Shown here one piece after another: positions 21,854 to 29,797 of a stretch of 35,736 nt of DNA (its first letter is position 1; every line of letters begins with the position of its first letter). This stretch comes from Intestinibacter sp. GTDB taxonomy: Bacteria > Bacillota > Clostridia > Peptostreptococcales > Peptostreptococcaceae. The notes under the pieces are model-generated. The model was not told the origin of the DNA, did no database searches, and saw nothing but the letters and a program-made list of their open reading frames with translations. The stretch spans positions 1 to 35,736 of the forward strand of contig NZ_JALEXO010000132.1 in NCBI RefSeq assembly GCF_022780145.1. The letters are read 5' to 3'. The translations under genes were made by a program, and so were the position numbers.

Positions 21854-24148
21854 TTATTTGTTTTCTAGTTCTTTTTCTAGTATTCCCATAGCTATTTTTT
21901 CACTAGTCATAGGAAGCTCATTAAACCAAATACCTGTCGCATTGTATATAGCTTGACATAGAGCTGGAGATGGAGTATTTATAACTAATTCTCCTATTGA
22001 TTTAGCTCCAAATGGTCCTGTTGGCTCGTAGCTACTTTCAAATTCTACTCTTAAGTTACCCATATCAAGTCTTGTAGGTATTTTATATTGCATAAATGAG
22101 TCGTTTATCATTCTTCCATTTTTGTCGTATTTTATATCTTCATATAAAGCCATACCTATACCTTGAACTATACCTCCTTCAGTTTGTATAGTAGCAAGAG
22201 CTGGATTTATTACTGTTCCGCAGTCTACACATGCCACATAATCTAGTATATCTATGTGTCCTGTTTCTTTATCTAATTCTATTTCAACTGCTGCTGCCAT
22301 ATATGGTGGTGGTGAAATAGGTGTTTTTTCCTTAGCTGAAGCTGTTAAAGTATGGTTGCTGTAGCACATAACGTTGTTTGCTATGTCCTTTAGAGATATT
22401 TCTTTTTCTGAAACTATAGAATAAACCTTTTGTCCATCAAAATCTACATCCTCAGGATTTAATTCTAGCATCTCAGCACCTGCTTCTATTATTTGTTTTC
22501 TAAGCATTTCACAAGTTTTTATAGTTGCCTTCCCTGTCAAATAAGTTGTACTAGATGCATAAGAACCTGAATCGTATGGAGATACATCTGTATCTACTCC
22601 ATAAACTGTTATATTGTCTATATCAGTATCCAAGCATTCTGCTGCCATTTGAGCTAGTATTGTATCGCAGCCTGTACCCATATCTGTAGCTCCTACCATC
22701 ATTGAATAGAATCCGTCGTCATTTACAGATATTCTTACACTAGCTACGTCTACAAAGCTTATAGCAGAACCCTGCATTGCAACAGCTAGCCCCACTGATC
22801 TTACTTTACTATCTGAAACTTGTTTGCATGGATATTTTTCATACCAATTTATCATTTCCTTGACTTTATCTACACATTTATCAAGTGTACATGAATTTGC
22901 AGTTTCTCCATGGTATGCTGGCATGTAGTCGCCTTGCTTTATAAGATTTTTTTCTTTTAATTTTACTGGATCCATGTTCATTTTTAACGCAAGCTTGTCC
23001 ATTGTAACCTCTAATGCATATACGCCTTGTGTAGCTCCATATCCTCTGTAGGCACCTGTAGGTATAGTATTTGTATATACACCGTCAAATTCGAATTTAA
23101 ACGCCTTTATATTGCTTGTATAAAGTGGTAGAGACTTATGTCCAGTTAGAGTTATAGTAGTAGGTGTATGGTCTCCAAACGCACCTGCATTTGACAATGT
23201 ATAAAGTGATGCAGCTCTTAGATTTCCTTCTTTATCTGCACCTAATTTTACAGTTACCTGCATTTGGTGTCTACCGCTTGATGCTACTGTACTTTCTTGA
23301 CGAGAGTACACTATTTTAGCTGGTTTTCCAGTTTTGTAAGTTACAAATGCTGGGAATATTTCGCATACGACACTTTGCTTTGCACCGAATCCTCCACCTA
23401 TTCTAGGTTTTATTATTCTTATTTTTGATTTAGGTATATCTAAAGCATGAGATAGTATTCTTCTAACATGGAATGGTACCTGTGTAGATGCAACACATAC
23501 TAATCTGCCAAATGCATCCATATATGTATAAGCTCTAAAAGTCTCCATCATTGTCTGTTGATTTGCTTTAGTTAAAAATGTCTCCTCTATTACATAGTCG
23601 CATTTTTCAAATTCAGCTTCTAAATCGCCCTCTGCTATTACATCGTGGCATATTAAATTTCTCTTTACATCAGGACTTACAGGTAATTTAACGCTCCAAT
23701 CGTCTTCAGGGTGAACTATTATGTCGTTATCTAATGCTTTTGTAAAATCCATCAAAGGCTCTAATACTTCATAATCTACCTTTATCATTTTTAATGCCTT
23801 ATCTACGCATTTTTCGTTTTCTCCAGCTACTATTGCAACGGCATCTCCCACATATCTAACTCTATTGTCTAGAATTTTTCTATCATACGGACTTAGCTCT
23901 GGATAAGTTTGTCCAGCAGTAGTAAATCTAGTGTCTGGAACGTCCTCCCAAGTATATATACCTTCTATTCCAGGAACCTTAAGAGCTATATCCTTTTTTA
24001 CGTTTTTTATAAGTGCGTGGGCATGAGGTGAACGAAGTACCTTTACCACAAGAGCATCCTTTGGCGCTATATCATCAGTATATACAGGCTTACCTGTAAC
24101 TAAAGCCATAGCGTCCTTTTTCATAACAGATTTATTTACATACTTCAT
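21854..24148 (-). CDS. Xanthine dehydrogenase family molybdopterin-binding subunit
   Basis: A 764-aa large subunit of a molybdenum hydroxylase that oxidises a heterocyclic substrate with water as oxygen donor. The N-terminal aldehyde-oxidase/xanthine-dehydrogenase a/b hammerhead (about 15-120) is followed by the cofactor domains. Hallmarks are IGGGFGAKQ, GAYRGYGATQ and GTGCD, plus the C-terminal GPFGAKSIGELV, where Glu720 is the expected catalytic base. No in-frame TGA is present, so any selenium is a bound labile atom, not selenocysteine. The stop of the 2Fe-2S gene is 2 nt upstream. Xanthine is the best substrate guess because a xanthine/uracil permease lies just upstream; nicotinate or another purine is possible. 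Confidence 0.93.
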   Translation of the reverse strand: MKYVNKSVMKKDAMALVTGKPVYTDDIAPKDALVVKVLRSPHAHALIKNVKKDIALKVPGIEGIYTWEDVPDTRFTTAGQTYPELSPYDRKILDNRVRYVGDAVAIVAGENEKCVDKALKMIKVDYEVLEPLMDFTKALDNDIIVHPEDDWSVKLPVSPDVKRNLICHDVIAEGDLEAEFEKCDYVIEETFLTKANQQTMMETFRAYTYMDAFGRLVCVASTQVPFHVRRILSHALDIPKSKIRIIKPRIGGGFGAKQSVVCEIFPAFVTYKTGKPAKIVYSRQESTVASSGRHQMQVTVKLGADKEGNLRAASLYTLSNAGAFGDHTPTTITLTGHKSLPLYTSNIKAFKFEFDGVYTNTIPTGAYRGYGATQGVYALEVTMDKLALKMNMDPVKLKEKNLIKQGDYMPAYHGETANSCTLDKCVDKVKEMINWYEKYPCKQVSDSKVRSVGLAVAMQGSAISFVDVASVRISVNDDGFYSMMVGATDMGTGCDTILAQMAAECLDTDIDNITVYGVDTDVSPYDSGSYASSTTYLTGKATIKTCEMLRKQIIEAGAEMLELNPEDVDFDGQKVYSIVSEKEISLKDIANNVMCYSNHTLTASAKEKTPISPPPYMAAAVEIELDKETGHIDILDYVACVDCGTVINPALATIQTEGGIVQGIGMALYEDIKYDKNGRMINDSFMQYKIPTRLDMGNLRVEFESSYEPTGPFGAKSIGELVINTPSPALCQAIYNATGIWFNELPMTSEKIAMGILEKELENK

Positions 24149-24150
24149 TT

Positions 24151-24609
24151 TTACGCCTCCTTATTTCTAGCTAGATATTTTTTAATAGCTCTAAGTTGTC
24201 CTTGATATCCTGTACATCTACATAGATTACCTGCTAGGTATTCTTTTATTTCCCTCTCTGTAGGATTTTCTAATTCATCCTCCATAGCTAAGACGTTCAT
24301 TATAAATCCTGGAGAGCAATAACCGCATTGTTCAGCTCCCTCTTTAGCCAAAAATGTTCCAAAATCTCTAGCTCTATCTTGAACACCTTCAAGTGTTGTG
24401 ACTTTTTTATTGTTTACCTGTACTGCAAGAGTTGCACATGAAAGCACAGGCTTGTTGTCTACCCAAACTGTACATAGACCACAGTTTGCAGTTTCACATC
24501 CTCTTTTGACGCTCATACACCCTTTGCTGCGGACATATTCAAGTAAAACTGTATCAGGCTCTACATCGTCTTTTATTAATTTTCCATTTAACCAAAATTT
24601 AATCTCCAT
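24151..24609 (-). CDS. Xanthine dehydrogenase family 2Fe-2S subunit
   Basis: A 152-aa electron-transfer subunit. It holds two clusters: a plant-type 2Fe-2S with Cys38, Cys43, Cys46 and Cys58 (CETANCGLC, then LSC), and the helical-domain 2Fe-2S with Cys95, Cys98, Cys130 and Cys132 (CGYC and CRC). All eight ligands are present. The length is typical of the small CoxS/NdhS type. It lies 3 nt after the FAD gene and 2 nt before the molybdopterin gene, so the three subunits are translated together. Confidence 0.95.
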   Translation of the reverse strand: MEIKFWLNGKLIKDDVEPDTVLLEYVRSKGCMSVKRGCETANCGLCTVWVDNKPVLSCATLAVQVNNKKVTTLEGVQDRARDFGTFLAKEGAEQCGYCSPGFIMNVLAMEDELENPTEREIKEYLAGNLCRCTGYQGQLRAIKKYLARNKEA

Positions 24610-24612
24610 AGT

Positions 24613-25401
24613 CTACATACCTCCTATCTTATTTATAGATCTTCTGACTAAAACCTTACATAAATGGCTTCTAAATTCCTTACTAGCTCTCATATTGCTT
24701 CCAAATACTAATTTACTTTCAACATAGTCGGCAAATTTTTGTATTTCATCAGCAGTAGGATTTTCGCTTAGAATATTTTCTTCATCAACTACTAAAGCCG
24801 CTCTTTGTGGTCTAGCTCCAATTGCAACTTCAAATTTTTTATCTACCTTTGCAACTGCACAAGTAAGCACAGGAAAATCAGTAGATATATTTCTATGAGA
24901 AGTATAGACTACTTTTCTACCGTCCTTTTTAATTATAACTTTTTCCAATATATCATTGTCGTAAGGCATATCTACAAATTCCTTCATAGGTATTATTCCG
25001 CCTTTATAAAGCTTTACATAGCTATCTAAAGCCAAGAAACATGTAAGAGGATCTGAAAATCCAAATCTAGAGAAAATACTACCTCCTACAGTAGCACTAT
25101 TTCTAAATTGAACTCCAACTATACTCTTTACTGAATTTTTTATAGCATCGTCGAAATATTTATTAAGCCCTTCATGAGTTTCTAAATCTCTAAGTGTGGC
25201 CATAGCACCTATTTCGAAGCAATCTTCTTTTTCTTCGATTTTATCAAGTCCTAAATTAGATAAATCGATAGCTGTTTGGATAGTTTTTTTACCCATTTTC
25301 ATCCACAAAAGCCCGCCTAATACATTTGCTTTTTTACTTTGGTTTAATTTATAAGCTTCCTCCAAGCTATCTACAACAACGTATTTTTTAATAGTAAACA
25401 T
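24613..25401 (-). CDS. Xanthine dehydrogenase family FAD-binding subunit
   Basis: A 262-aa medium subunit that passes electrons from the iron-sulfur clusters to NAD or another acceptor. The PCMH-type FAD fold is shown by NVLGGLLWMKMG in the N-terminal part, VGGSIFSRFGFSDPLTCFLAL in the centre and the C-terminal CODH_FAD-like helical domain. The diphosphate loop AxVGGSI is intact. It is the first structural gene of the operon, with TAGGAGGAT before the ATG and a structured leader and terminator hairpin upstream. Confidence 0.93.
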   Translation of the reverse strand: MFTIKKYVVVDSLEEAYKLNQSKKANVLGGLLWMKMGKKTIQTAIDLSNLGLDKIEEKEDCFEIGAMATLRDLETHEGLNKYFDDAIKNSVKSIVGVQFRNSATVGGSIFSRFGFSDPLTCFLALDSYVKLYKGGIIPMKEFVDMPYDNDILEKVIIKKDGRKVVYTSHRNISTDFPVLTCAVAKVDKKFEVAIGARPQRAALVVDEENILSENPTADEIQKFADYVESKLVFGSNMRASKEFRSHLCKVLVRRSINKIGGM

Positions 25402-25437
25402 CGAATCCTCCTATTTAATATATTTTACCTCTACATT

Positions 25438-25464
25438 AAAAAAGACAAACTCTATCGTTTGTCT
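25438..25464 (-). terminator. Terminator hairpin between permease and hydroxylase genes
   Basis: Perfect 8-bp stem (AGACAAAC with GTTTGTCT) and a 6-nt loop, followed on the minus strand by TTTTTAATG. It lies between the permease and the FAD-subunit gene, at the end of the alternative-hairpin region, so it may be a regulated attenuator. Confidence 0.85.
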
Positions 25465-25512
25465 CCTTTTTTGGAAAAGGAGGCACATTCGGGCGCCAAA
25501 GGTCTCCTTCCC
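25463..25512 (-). promoter_or_regulatory. Leader RNA with mutually exclusive hairpins (attenuator or riboswitch candidate)
   Basis: In the minus-strand RNA the block CUCCUUUU (25475-25482 on the map) can pair with an upstream GGAAGGAG (25504-25511), enclosing a G+C-rich loop that contains GGCGCCCGAAUGUGCC. It can instead pair with a downstream AAAAGGAG (25463-25470). The terminator hairpin follows immediately and overlaps the second option by two bases. The G+C richness stands out from the A+T-rich surroundings. It does not match any riboswitch consensus I can recall with confidence. Confidence 0.55.
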
Positions 25513-25616
25513 TCTAATATGTAAATAATTAATTTTTAATTCATATCAAACTAAGCTTATTTTATCACAAATAATACACTTACTTCTATACTATTTTAAA
25601 ATATTTTAATTTATTT

Positions 25617-26936
25617 TTAAGCTGTAGCTTCTTCTTTTTGATCGTCTTTATTTTTAGGTAGTATAAGATTTAAAACTGTAGCTATTACGAAAGTCATTAT
25701 TATACCATTTTGAGCAAATATATTTGATACCCAAGCTGGACATTGAGCTAAAACTTCAGGTACATTACCTATTCCAACTCCTAGACCTATAGCTAAAGCT
25801 ACTATAAGACCGTTTCTTCCGTCTAATTTTTCTCTAGATAATGATTGTAGACCACTTACTAAAATCATAGCAAACATTATAACTGCTGCTCCACCTAAAA
25901 CAGATTGTGGCATAACTGAAAATAGTGCACTTAATTTAGGGCAGAATCCACATAAAATTAAGAATATAGCACCTGTCATTATGACAAATCTATTTACTAT
26001 CTTAGTAACAGTTACAAGACCGACGTTTTGACTGAAAGAAGTATTTGGTAAAACACCGAATAAAGCGGCAACTAAACTTCCGACACCATCTGCCATAACA
26101 CCACCTGATAATTCTCTATCAGTAGGCTCTCTATCAAGGCCACCGTTTGTGATACCAGATATATCCCCGACAGTTTCTACTGTAGTAGCGATAAACATTA
26201 TTCCCATAGCTATTATCGCCTGCATATTAAACTCAAATGGAACTACCATTGGATGTGGTAAAGATATCCATGCACTTTCTTTTACTTGTGTAAAATCAAC
26301 CATGCCTAGACATATAGCTAGTATATATCCAACTACTATCCCTATCAATATAGATGAATCATTTAAAAATCCTTTGAATTGCTTAAATATCAATATTACT
26401 ATGATGACTGTTGTACCGACTAATAGATGATTTAAAGAGCCAAAATCTTCAGCTCCTGCTCCACCGCCAAAGTACTTAATTCCAACTGGTAGTAAAGATA
26501 ATCCTATAGATATTATAACTAAGCTTGTAACTATTGGTGGGAATAATTTTTTAAGAGGCTTTATAAAAAATCCTAAAACCATTTCTAATACTGCCCCAAC
26601 TAAAGAAGCTCCTAATATTGCTCCATAACCGTATTGAGCACCTATTGCTTTTGCAGTTCCTATAAACCCTGAGCTTGTACCCATTACTATAGGAAGTCTA
26701 GCTCCTACTGGTCCTATTGGGTATAATTGGATTAATGTAACTAAACCTGCCACAAACATCGCATTTTGTATAAGCATTGATTTTAGACCTGCATCCATTT
26801 CCAATAGCCCACATACGATTATAAGTGGAGAAATATTACCTAAAAACATCGCAAGAACATGTTGTATTCCCAAAGGAATTGCTCTTTGTAATTCGACTCT
26901 TCCGTCTAATTCATAAACTGAACCTTTCTTTTCCAT
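25617..26936 (-). CDS. Uracil/xanthine permease (NCS2 family)
   Basis: A 439-aa polytopic membrane transporter of the nucleobase-cation symporter-2 family with about 12-14 hydrophobic segments. The family region around TNGGLDREPTDRELSGGVMADG and NTSFSQNVGLVTVTKIVNRF is plain, and ETVGDISG precedes it. It imports purines or uracil with protons or sodium. The adjacent molybdenum hydroxylase operon favours xanthine or urate. The specificity cannot be read from the sequence. It has a sigma-A promoter in a divergent region and no terminator before the leader hairpins, so read-through into the hydroxylase genes is possible. The ATG has AAAGGAGTG upstream. Confidence 0.93.
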   Translation of the reverse strand: MEKKGSVYELDGRVELQRAIPLGIQHVLAMFLGNISPLIIVCGLLEMDAGLKSMLIQNAMFVAGLVTLIQLYPIGPVGARLPIVMGTSSGFIGTAKAIGAQYGYGAILGASLVGAVLEMVLGFFIKPLKKLFPPIVTSLVIISIGLSLLPVGIKYFGGGAGAEDFGSLNHLLVGTTVIIVILIFKQFKGFLNDSSILIGIVVGYILAICLGMVDFTQVKESAWISLPHPMVVPFEFNMQAIIAMGIMFIATTVETVGDISGITNGGLDREPTDRELSGGVMADGVGSLVAALFGVLPNTSFSQNVGLVTVTKIVNRFVIMTGAIFLILCGFCPKLSALFSVMPQSVLGGAAVIMFAMILVSGLQSLSREKLDGRNGLIVALAIGLGVGIGNVPEVLAQCPAWVSNIFAQNGIIMTFVIATVLNLILPKNKDDQKEEATA

Positions 26937-26995
26937 AAATACACTCCTTTTCTATATTAATTACCAATAAAATATAACATACACATCCATAAATT

Positions 26996-27024
26996 TCTAT
27001 ACTTTATTTCATAATATTTGTTAA
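26996..27024 (-). promoter_or_regulatory. Sigma-A promoter of the permease gene
   Basis: Minus strand -35 TTAACA (27019-27024) and -10 TATAGA (26996-27001), spacing 17 bp. It lies almost wholly inside the inverted repeat at 26998-27035. Confidence 0.7.
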
Positions 27025-27035
27025 AATAAAGTATA
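26998..27035. repeat. Inverted repeat in the divergent permease promoter, possible operator
   Basis: Perfect 12-bp arms TATACTTTATTT and AAATAAAGTATA with a 14-bp spacer. The repeat spans the permease promoter, and the promoter of the plus-strand gene begins 6 bp beyond it. A dimeric repressor site would fit; the regulator is unknown. Confidence 0.6.
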
Positions 27036-27041
27036 AAAATA

Positions 27042-27070
27042 TTGATTAAATTCAAAAAAAGTATTATGAT
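27042..27070 (+). promoter_or_regulatory. Sigma-A promoter of the 509-aa gene
   Basis: Plus-strand -35 TTGATT (27042-27047) and -10 TATGAT (27065-27070), spacing 17 bp, about 40 bp ahead of the GGGG ribosome site. Confidence 0.7.
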
Positions 27071-27114
27071 GAAATTTAGTAAAACTTAAATTAAGAAATT
27101 AAAGGGGTCAGTTT

Positions 27115-28644
27115 ATGAATAAAAAAAGAACACTACAAAACAACTTAAGTTATGCTCTAAAATATATGTTTGATAATTATGGTATAAATATTTTTCTAGA
27201 TGCTCAAAAATTTATAGTAACTCTTAAAAATTTAATTCCAAATCTAGATGAGGAAATTAAATTAGTAGAATATGCGATTGAAAAAAATGCAGTATCTGCA
27301 ATAATAAACGCCAATGGAAAAAGAGATATAGACAAAAATTTTGCTTATTTAAGAGCAAAAACTATACTTACAAAAAATGGTATATCAGAAAAAACGGCAT
27401 TATATATAGTAGATTGTTTTTCATACGCACTTAGCTGGATAGATGAGATTCCTGATTATGAAGATCTATCTGATATAGATTTTAAAATATCTAAAAAAAC
27501 TGAAGAAGAACCTAAAAAAAGCCCTAATATAAAAAAAAATGAACACGGGGATTTAAAAGTAACTCCTTCAGTTAAATTAAACAAAAAAAATAATTCTGAA
27601 GCTGTAAAAAAAGAAGATAAAAAAGTCGAAGAAAAAAATAAAGAGGAAAAAATAGAGCCACTTCATTTTGAAGAAAAGAGCTTATCCTCTACAAAAAAAG
27701 AGACTTTAGAAGATAAAAATACACAAACAGAAAATAAAAAAATAGAAATAGAAGAAGATGATGACAAAATGAGTAAAAAAGACAATAAACAAGAAGTTAA
27801 AAGTAATTCAAAATATTATTTAAACCACGATTTCGATGATGATGAAGATGACTACGATTATGATTACGATGATGACGAGGAAGAATACGAATCTAGTTCT
27901 ATATTTAAGAAAATAGTTTTAATTATCGTGCCAATATTAATCGTATGTGCTATAGGATTTTTTGTTTTTAAAAATTTCAATAAAGAAGCGGAACCTGTTT
28001 TATCAGGTGTATCTATAACAACAGAATATAAAATAGAAAATGGAAATTACATTTTACCTATAAATCAAGAAACTAATTTAAATGTAATAATCCAAAGTAA
28101 AAATTCAAAGAAAATAGATATATCAAAATTGAATTTTAAAATAGAAGATCCATCTATTTGCTCTTTTAAAAACGACGGTAAAAAATGTACTATTACAGGA
28201 CTTAAAGAAGGAAACACTAAATTAGTAGTAATTTACAATAATGAAATAGTCGATTCTATAAATCTTTATTTTGAAGATTTCGTCGAAGAACAGACAGCTC
28301 CTGATACTACAGAAGAACCTGTAGATAATATAGATACTGAAGAGCCAGCTGATACACAACAAGAAGACACTAGCACAGATGATAATACTGATAATGATTA
28401 TAATAACGACAATAATAATAATAATAATAATAACAATAATAATAATAACAACACTAAACCTGAAAAACCTACTAAACCTGAAAAACCTACTAAGCCTGAA
28501 AAACCGACTCAACCGGAAGAACCTACTCCTGAGCCAGAGGAACCTACTCCTGAGCCAGAAGAACCAACTGAACCAACAGAACCTACTGAGCCAGAAGTAG
28601 AAGCTTCTCCAGAAAATAATACAGAAGGTGAAAGCTTAGAATAA
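27115..28644 (+). CDS. Membrane protein with cytoplasmic helical domain, Ig-like ectodomain and Asn/Pro-rich tail
   Basis: Unknown 509-aa protein with a clear modular layout. Residues 1-115 form a compact helical domain (FLDAQKFIVTLKNLIPNL, LYIVDCFSYALSWIDE). Residues 125-260 are a Lys/Glu-rich linker that ends in a strongly acidic Asp/Tyr stretch. A single membrane segment spans about 264-284. Residues 295-388 look like a bacterial Ig-like (BIG2-type) domain with ITGLKEGNTKLVVIY. Poly-Asn (about 433-446) leads into TKPEKP and TPEPEEP repeats that would extend into the cell wall. It may be a sensor or surface adhesin-like protein, but function is not known. It is divergent from the permease. 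No sortase motif is visible. Confidence 0.85.
   Translation: MNKKRTLQNNLSYALKYMFDNYGINIFLDAQKFIVTLKNLIPNLDEEIKLVEYAIEKNAVSAIINANGKRDIDKNFAYLRAKTILTKNGISEKTALYIVDCFSYALSWIDEIPDYEDLSDIDFKISKKTEEEPKKSPNIKKNEHGDLKVTPSVKLNKKNNSEAVKKEDKKVEEKNKEEKIEPLHFEEKSLSSTKKETLEDKNTQTENKKIEIEEDDDKMSKKDNKQEVKSNSKYYLNHDFDDDEDDYDYDYDDDEEEYESSSIFKKIVLIIVPILIVCAIGFFVFKNFNKEAEPVLSGVSITTEYKIENGNYILPINQETNLNVIIQSKNSKKIDISKLNFKIEDPSICSFKNDGKKCTITGLKEGNTKLVVIYNNEIVDSINLYFEDFVEEQTAPDTTEEPVDNIDTEEPADTQQEDTSTDDNTDNDYNNDNNNNNNNNNNNNNNTKPEKPTKPEKPTKPEKPTQPEEPTPEPEEPTPEPEEPTEPTEPTEPEVEASPENNTEGESLE
28402..28506 (+). repeat. AAT-type microsatellite and 18-bp tandem repeats within the 509-aa gene
   Basis: About 17 Asn/Asp/Tyr codons, mainly AAT and AAC (28402-28452), are followed by three copies of an 18-bp unit encoding TKPEKP (28453-28506). 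Trinucleotide slippage would change tail length without shifting the frame. Confidence 0.9.
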
Positions 28645-28695
28645 TAATCTAAATTGTGGTACATAATAACTCTAAAACAACTAAAGGAGTTTATT

Positions 28696-29130
28696 ATGCC
28701 TACAGAAGATACTATTAAATTATTAAAGAAATGTGACGCTGGTTGTAAAATGGGTATAGATTCCATAAACCAGGTCATAGAAAAAACTGACAACAAAAAA
28801 TTATATTCAATCTTAGAAAAATATTTAAAAGACCATGAAAAACTACAAAACAAAATTTCAGATAAGTTAAATGAATTTGGAGACTCAGAAAAACAGCCTA
28901 GCTATCTAGCGAAGACGATGAGCTATCTAAAAATAAATTTTAAGCTAATTAAAGGCGAGCACGACAAGGAAATCGCTGATTTGATGACAGACGGTTGTAA
29001 TATGGGCATAAAGTCTATACATAAATATATGAATCAATATCCAGCTGCCTTAGAGTCAATCAAAAACTTATGCAACGACTTATCAGAGCTTGAAGAAAAT
29101 TTTGCAAAGGATTTAAGAGCTTACTTATAA
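28696..29130 (+). CDS. Ferritin-like four-helix protein (DUF2383-type), internally duplicated
   Basis: A 144-aa all-helical protein without signal peptide. It shows an internal repeat: DAGCKMGIDSI at 14-24 and TDGCNMGIKSI at 98-108 head two similar helical hairpins, giving a likely four-helix bundle. The pattern resembles DUF2383/PA2169-type ferritin-like proteins, whose function is poorly defined. The two GCxMGI turns each place a Cys at the same spot, which might bind metal, although that is inference. The frame is open for 14 more codons upstream, but TAAAGGAG precedes the ATG at 28696, which I chose. It follows the 509-aa gene by 51 nt and ends at a strong bidirectional terminator. Confidence 0.75.
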   Translation: MPTEDTIKLLKKCDAGCKMGIDSINQVIEKTDNKKLYSILEKYLKDHEKLQNKISDKLNEFGDSEKQPSYLAKTMSYLKINFKLIKGEHDKEIADLMTDGCNMGIKSIHKYMNQYPAALESIKNLCNDLSELEENFAKDLRAYL

Positions 29131-29161
29131 AAAAATGCCACAGCTTATGTGGCATTTTTTT
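29130..29161. terminator. Bidirectional terminator
   Basis: Perfect 8-bp stem (ATGCCACA with TGTGGCAT), 5-nt loop, flanked by A and T runs on both sides. It serves the four-helix protein gene on plus and overlaps the stop of the 123-aa gene on minus. Confidence 0.92.
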
Positions 29162-29531
29162 AATAGTTTTCTGCTATTTCTTTAAGTCTAGAATAGATCT
29201 TTCTTATTCTCAAATTTATATACTCGATATAGCCTCTCTTCATAATCCAATCATTTGCATCCATTTCATCAAACGCATCTTCGTATTGATCTCTCAAATA
29301 CTGTATATTATCTGTATGCATTTCCATCATATAATCGTATAAAAATTCATACGCATTTTTATACGTAAAAGTATCTGTCTCAGAATCGTTTACTGTAATT
29401 ACAAGCAATCTTTTCTCCTCATCTACCTCAAACTCCGTCTTGTCCATTTCAAAGCTACCCATTTGACCGATTAATTTATCTACCTCTTCTAGTAAATCCC
29501 TACATTCTCTCAATAAATCTATTTCCTGCAT
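29160..29531 (-). CDS. Unknown acidic 123-aa protein
   Basis: Unrecognised. It is highly acidic and helical: an N-terminal coiled-coil-like segment (LLRECRDLLEEVDKLIGQM), a short strand pair (EEKRLLVITVNDSETDTFTY), then helices with many Asp, Glu and Tyr. No membrane segment or signal is present. Fourteen extra codons are open upstream, but GAAGGGAG lies 6 nt before the ATG at 29529-29531. It is a single gene with a long palindrome in its 5' region (29562-29593). Confidence 0.75.
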   Translation of the reverse strand: MQEIDLLRECRDLLEEVDKLIGQMGSFEMDKTEFEVDEEKRLLVITVNDSETDTFTYKNAYEFLYDYMMEMHTDNIQYLRDQYEDAFDEMDANDWIMKRGYIEYINLRIRKIYSRLKEIAENY

Positions 29532-29561
29532 AACATACTCCCTTCGTAATATACAACTAAA

Positions 29562-29593
29562 GGCACAATACATAACAAGTTATATATTGTGCC
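29562..29593. repeat. Imperfect 32-bp palindrome upstream of the 123-aa gene
   Basis: Outer arms GGCACAATA and TATTGTGCC (9 bp) enclose inner arms ATAAC and GTTAT (5 bp) with single-base symmetric mismatches. No T-run follows, so it is more likely an operator or a 5'-UTR hairpin than a terminator. The rest of the gap to 29797 is plain A+T-rich DNA with nothing else I can support. Confidence 0.65.
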
Positions 29594-29797
29594 CGATGTG
29601 TGCAATTTTTAATTATTTTTTTAAGATGGAACATCAATCCATATCTTATTAAATTTTAATTTATAATTTGTTATTAAAGATATATGTCCTTTAGATGTAA
29701 TTGTTATTTAAATTGTAAATTGTTATAGACCTAAATACATTTTATGTAGCTTAAAGAAATTACACACATATTTATTAATAAGAATTAAAAAATTCTA

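Noticed and set aside
21854..24148. Selenocysteine in the molybdenum hydroxylase
   Set aside because: The frame is uninterrupted with no in-frame TGA. Selenium, if present, would be a labile cofactor atom handled by the yqeB/yqeC group.
25463..25512. Assignment of the leader as a molybdenum-cofactor (Moco) or purine riboswitch
   Set aside because: A GUGCCUCC-like word and the gene context invite it, but the length is too short and I could not match the remaining conserved elements from memory. It is left as an unassigned attenuator-like leader.
28402..28452. Phase variation by slippage in the Asn tract
   Set aside because: The repeat unit is three bases, so slippage keeps the frame. Only length variation is possible.
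28222..28600. Minus- and plus-strand frames rich in Ile or Phe/Arg over the Asn/Pro repeats
   Set aside because: These are by-products of the AAT and CCT-type repeats within the 509-aa gene, not independent genes.
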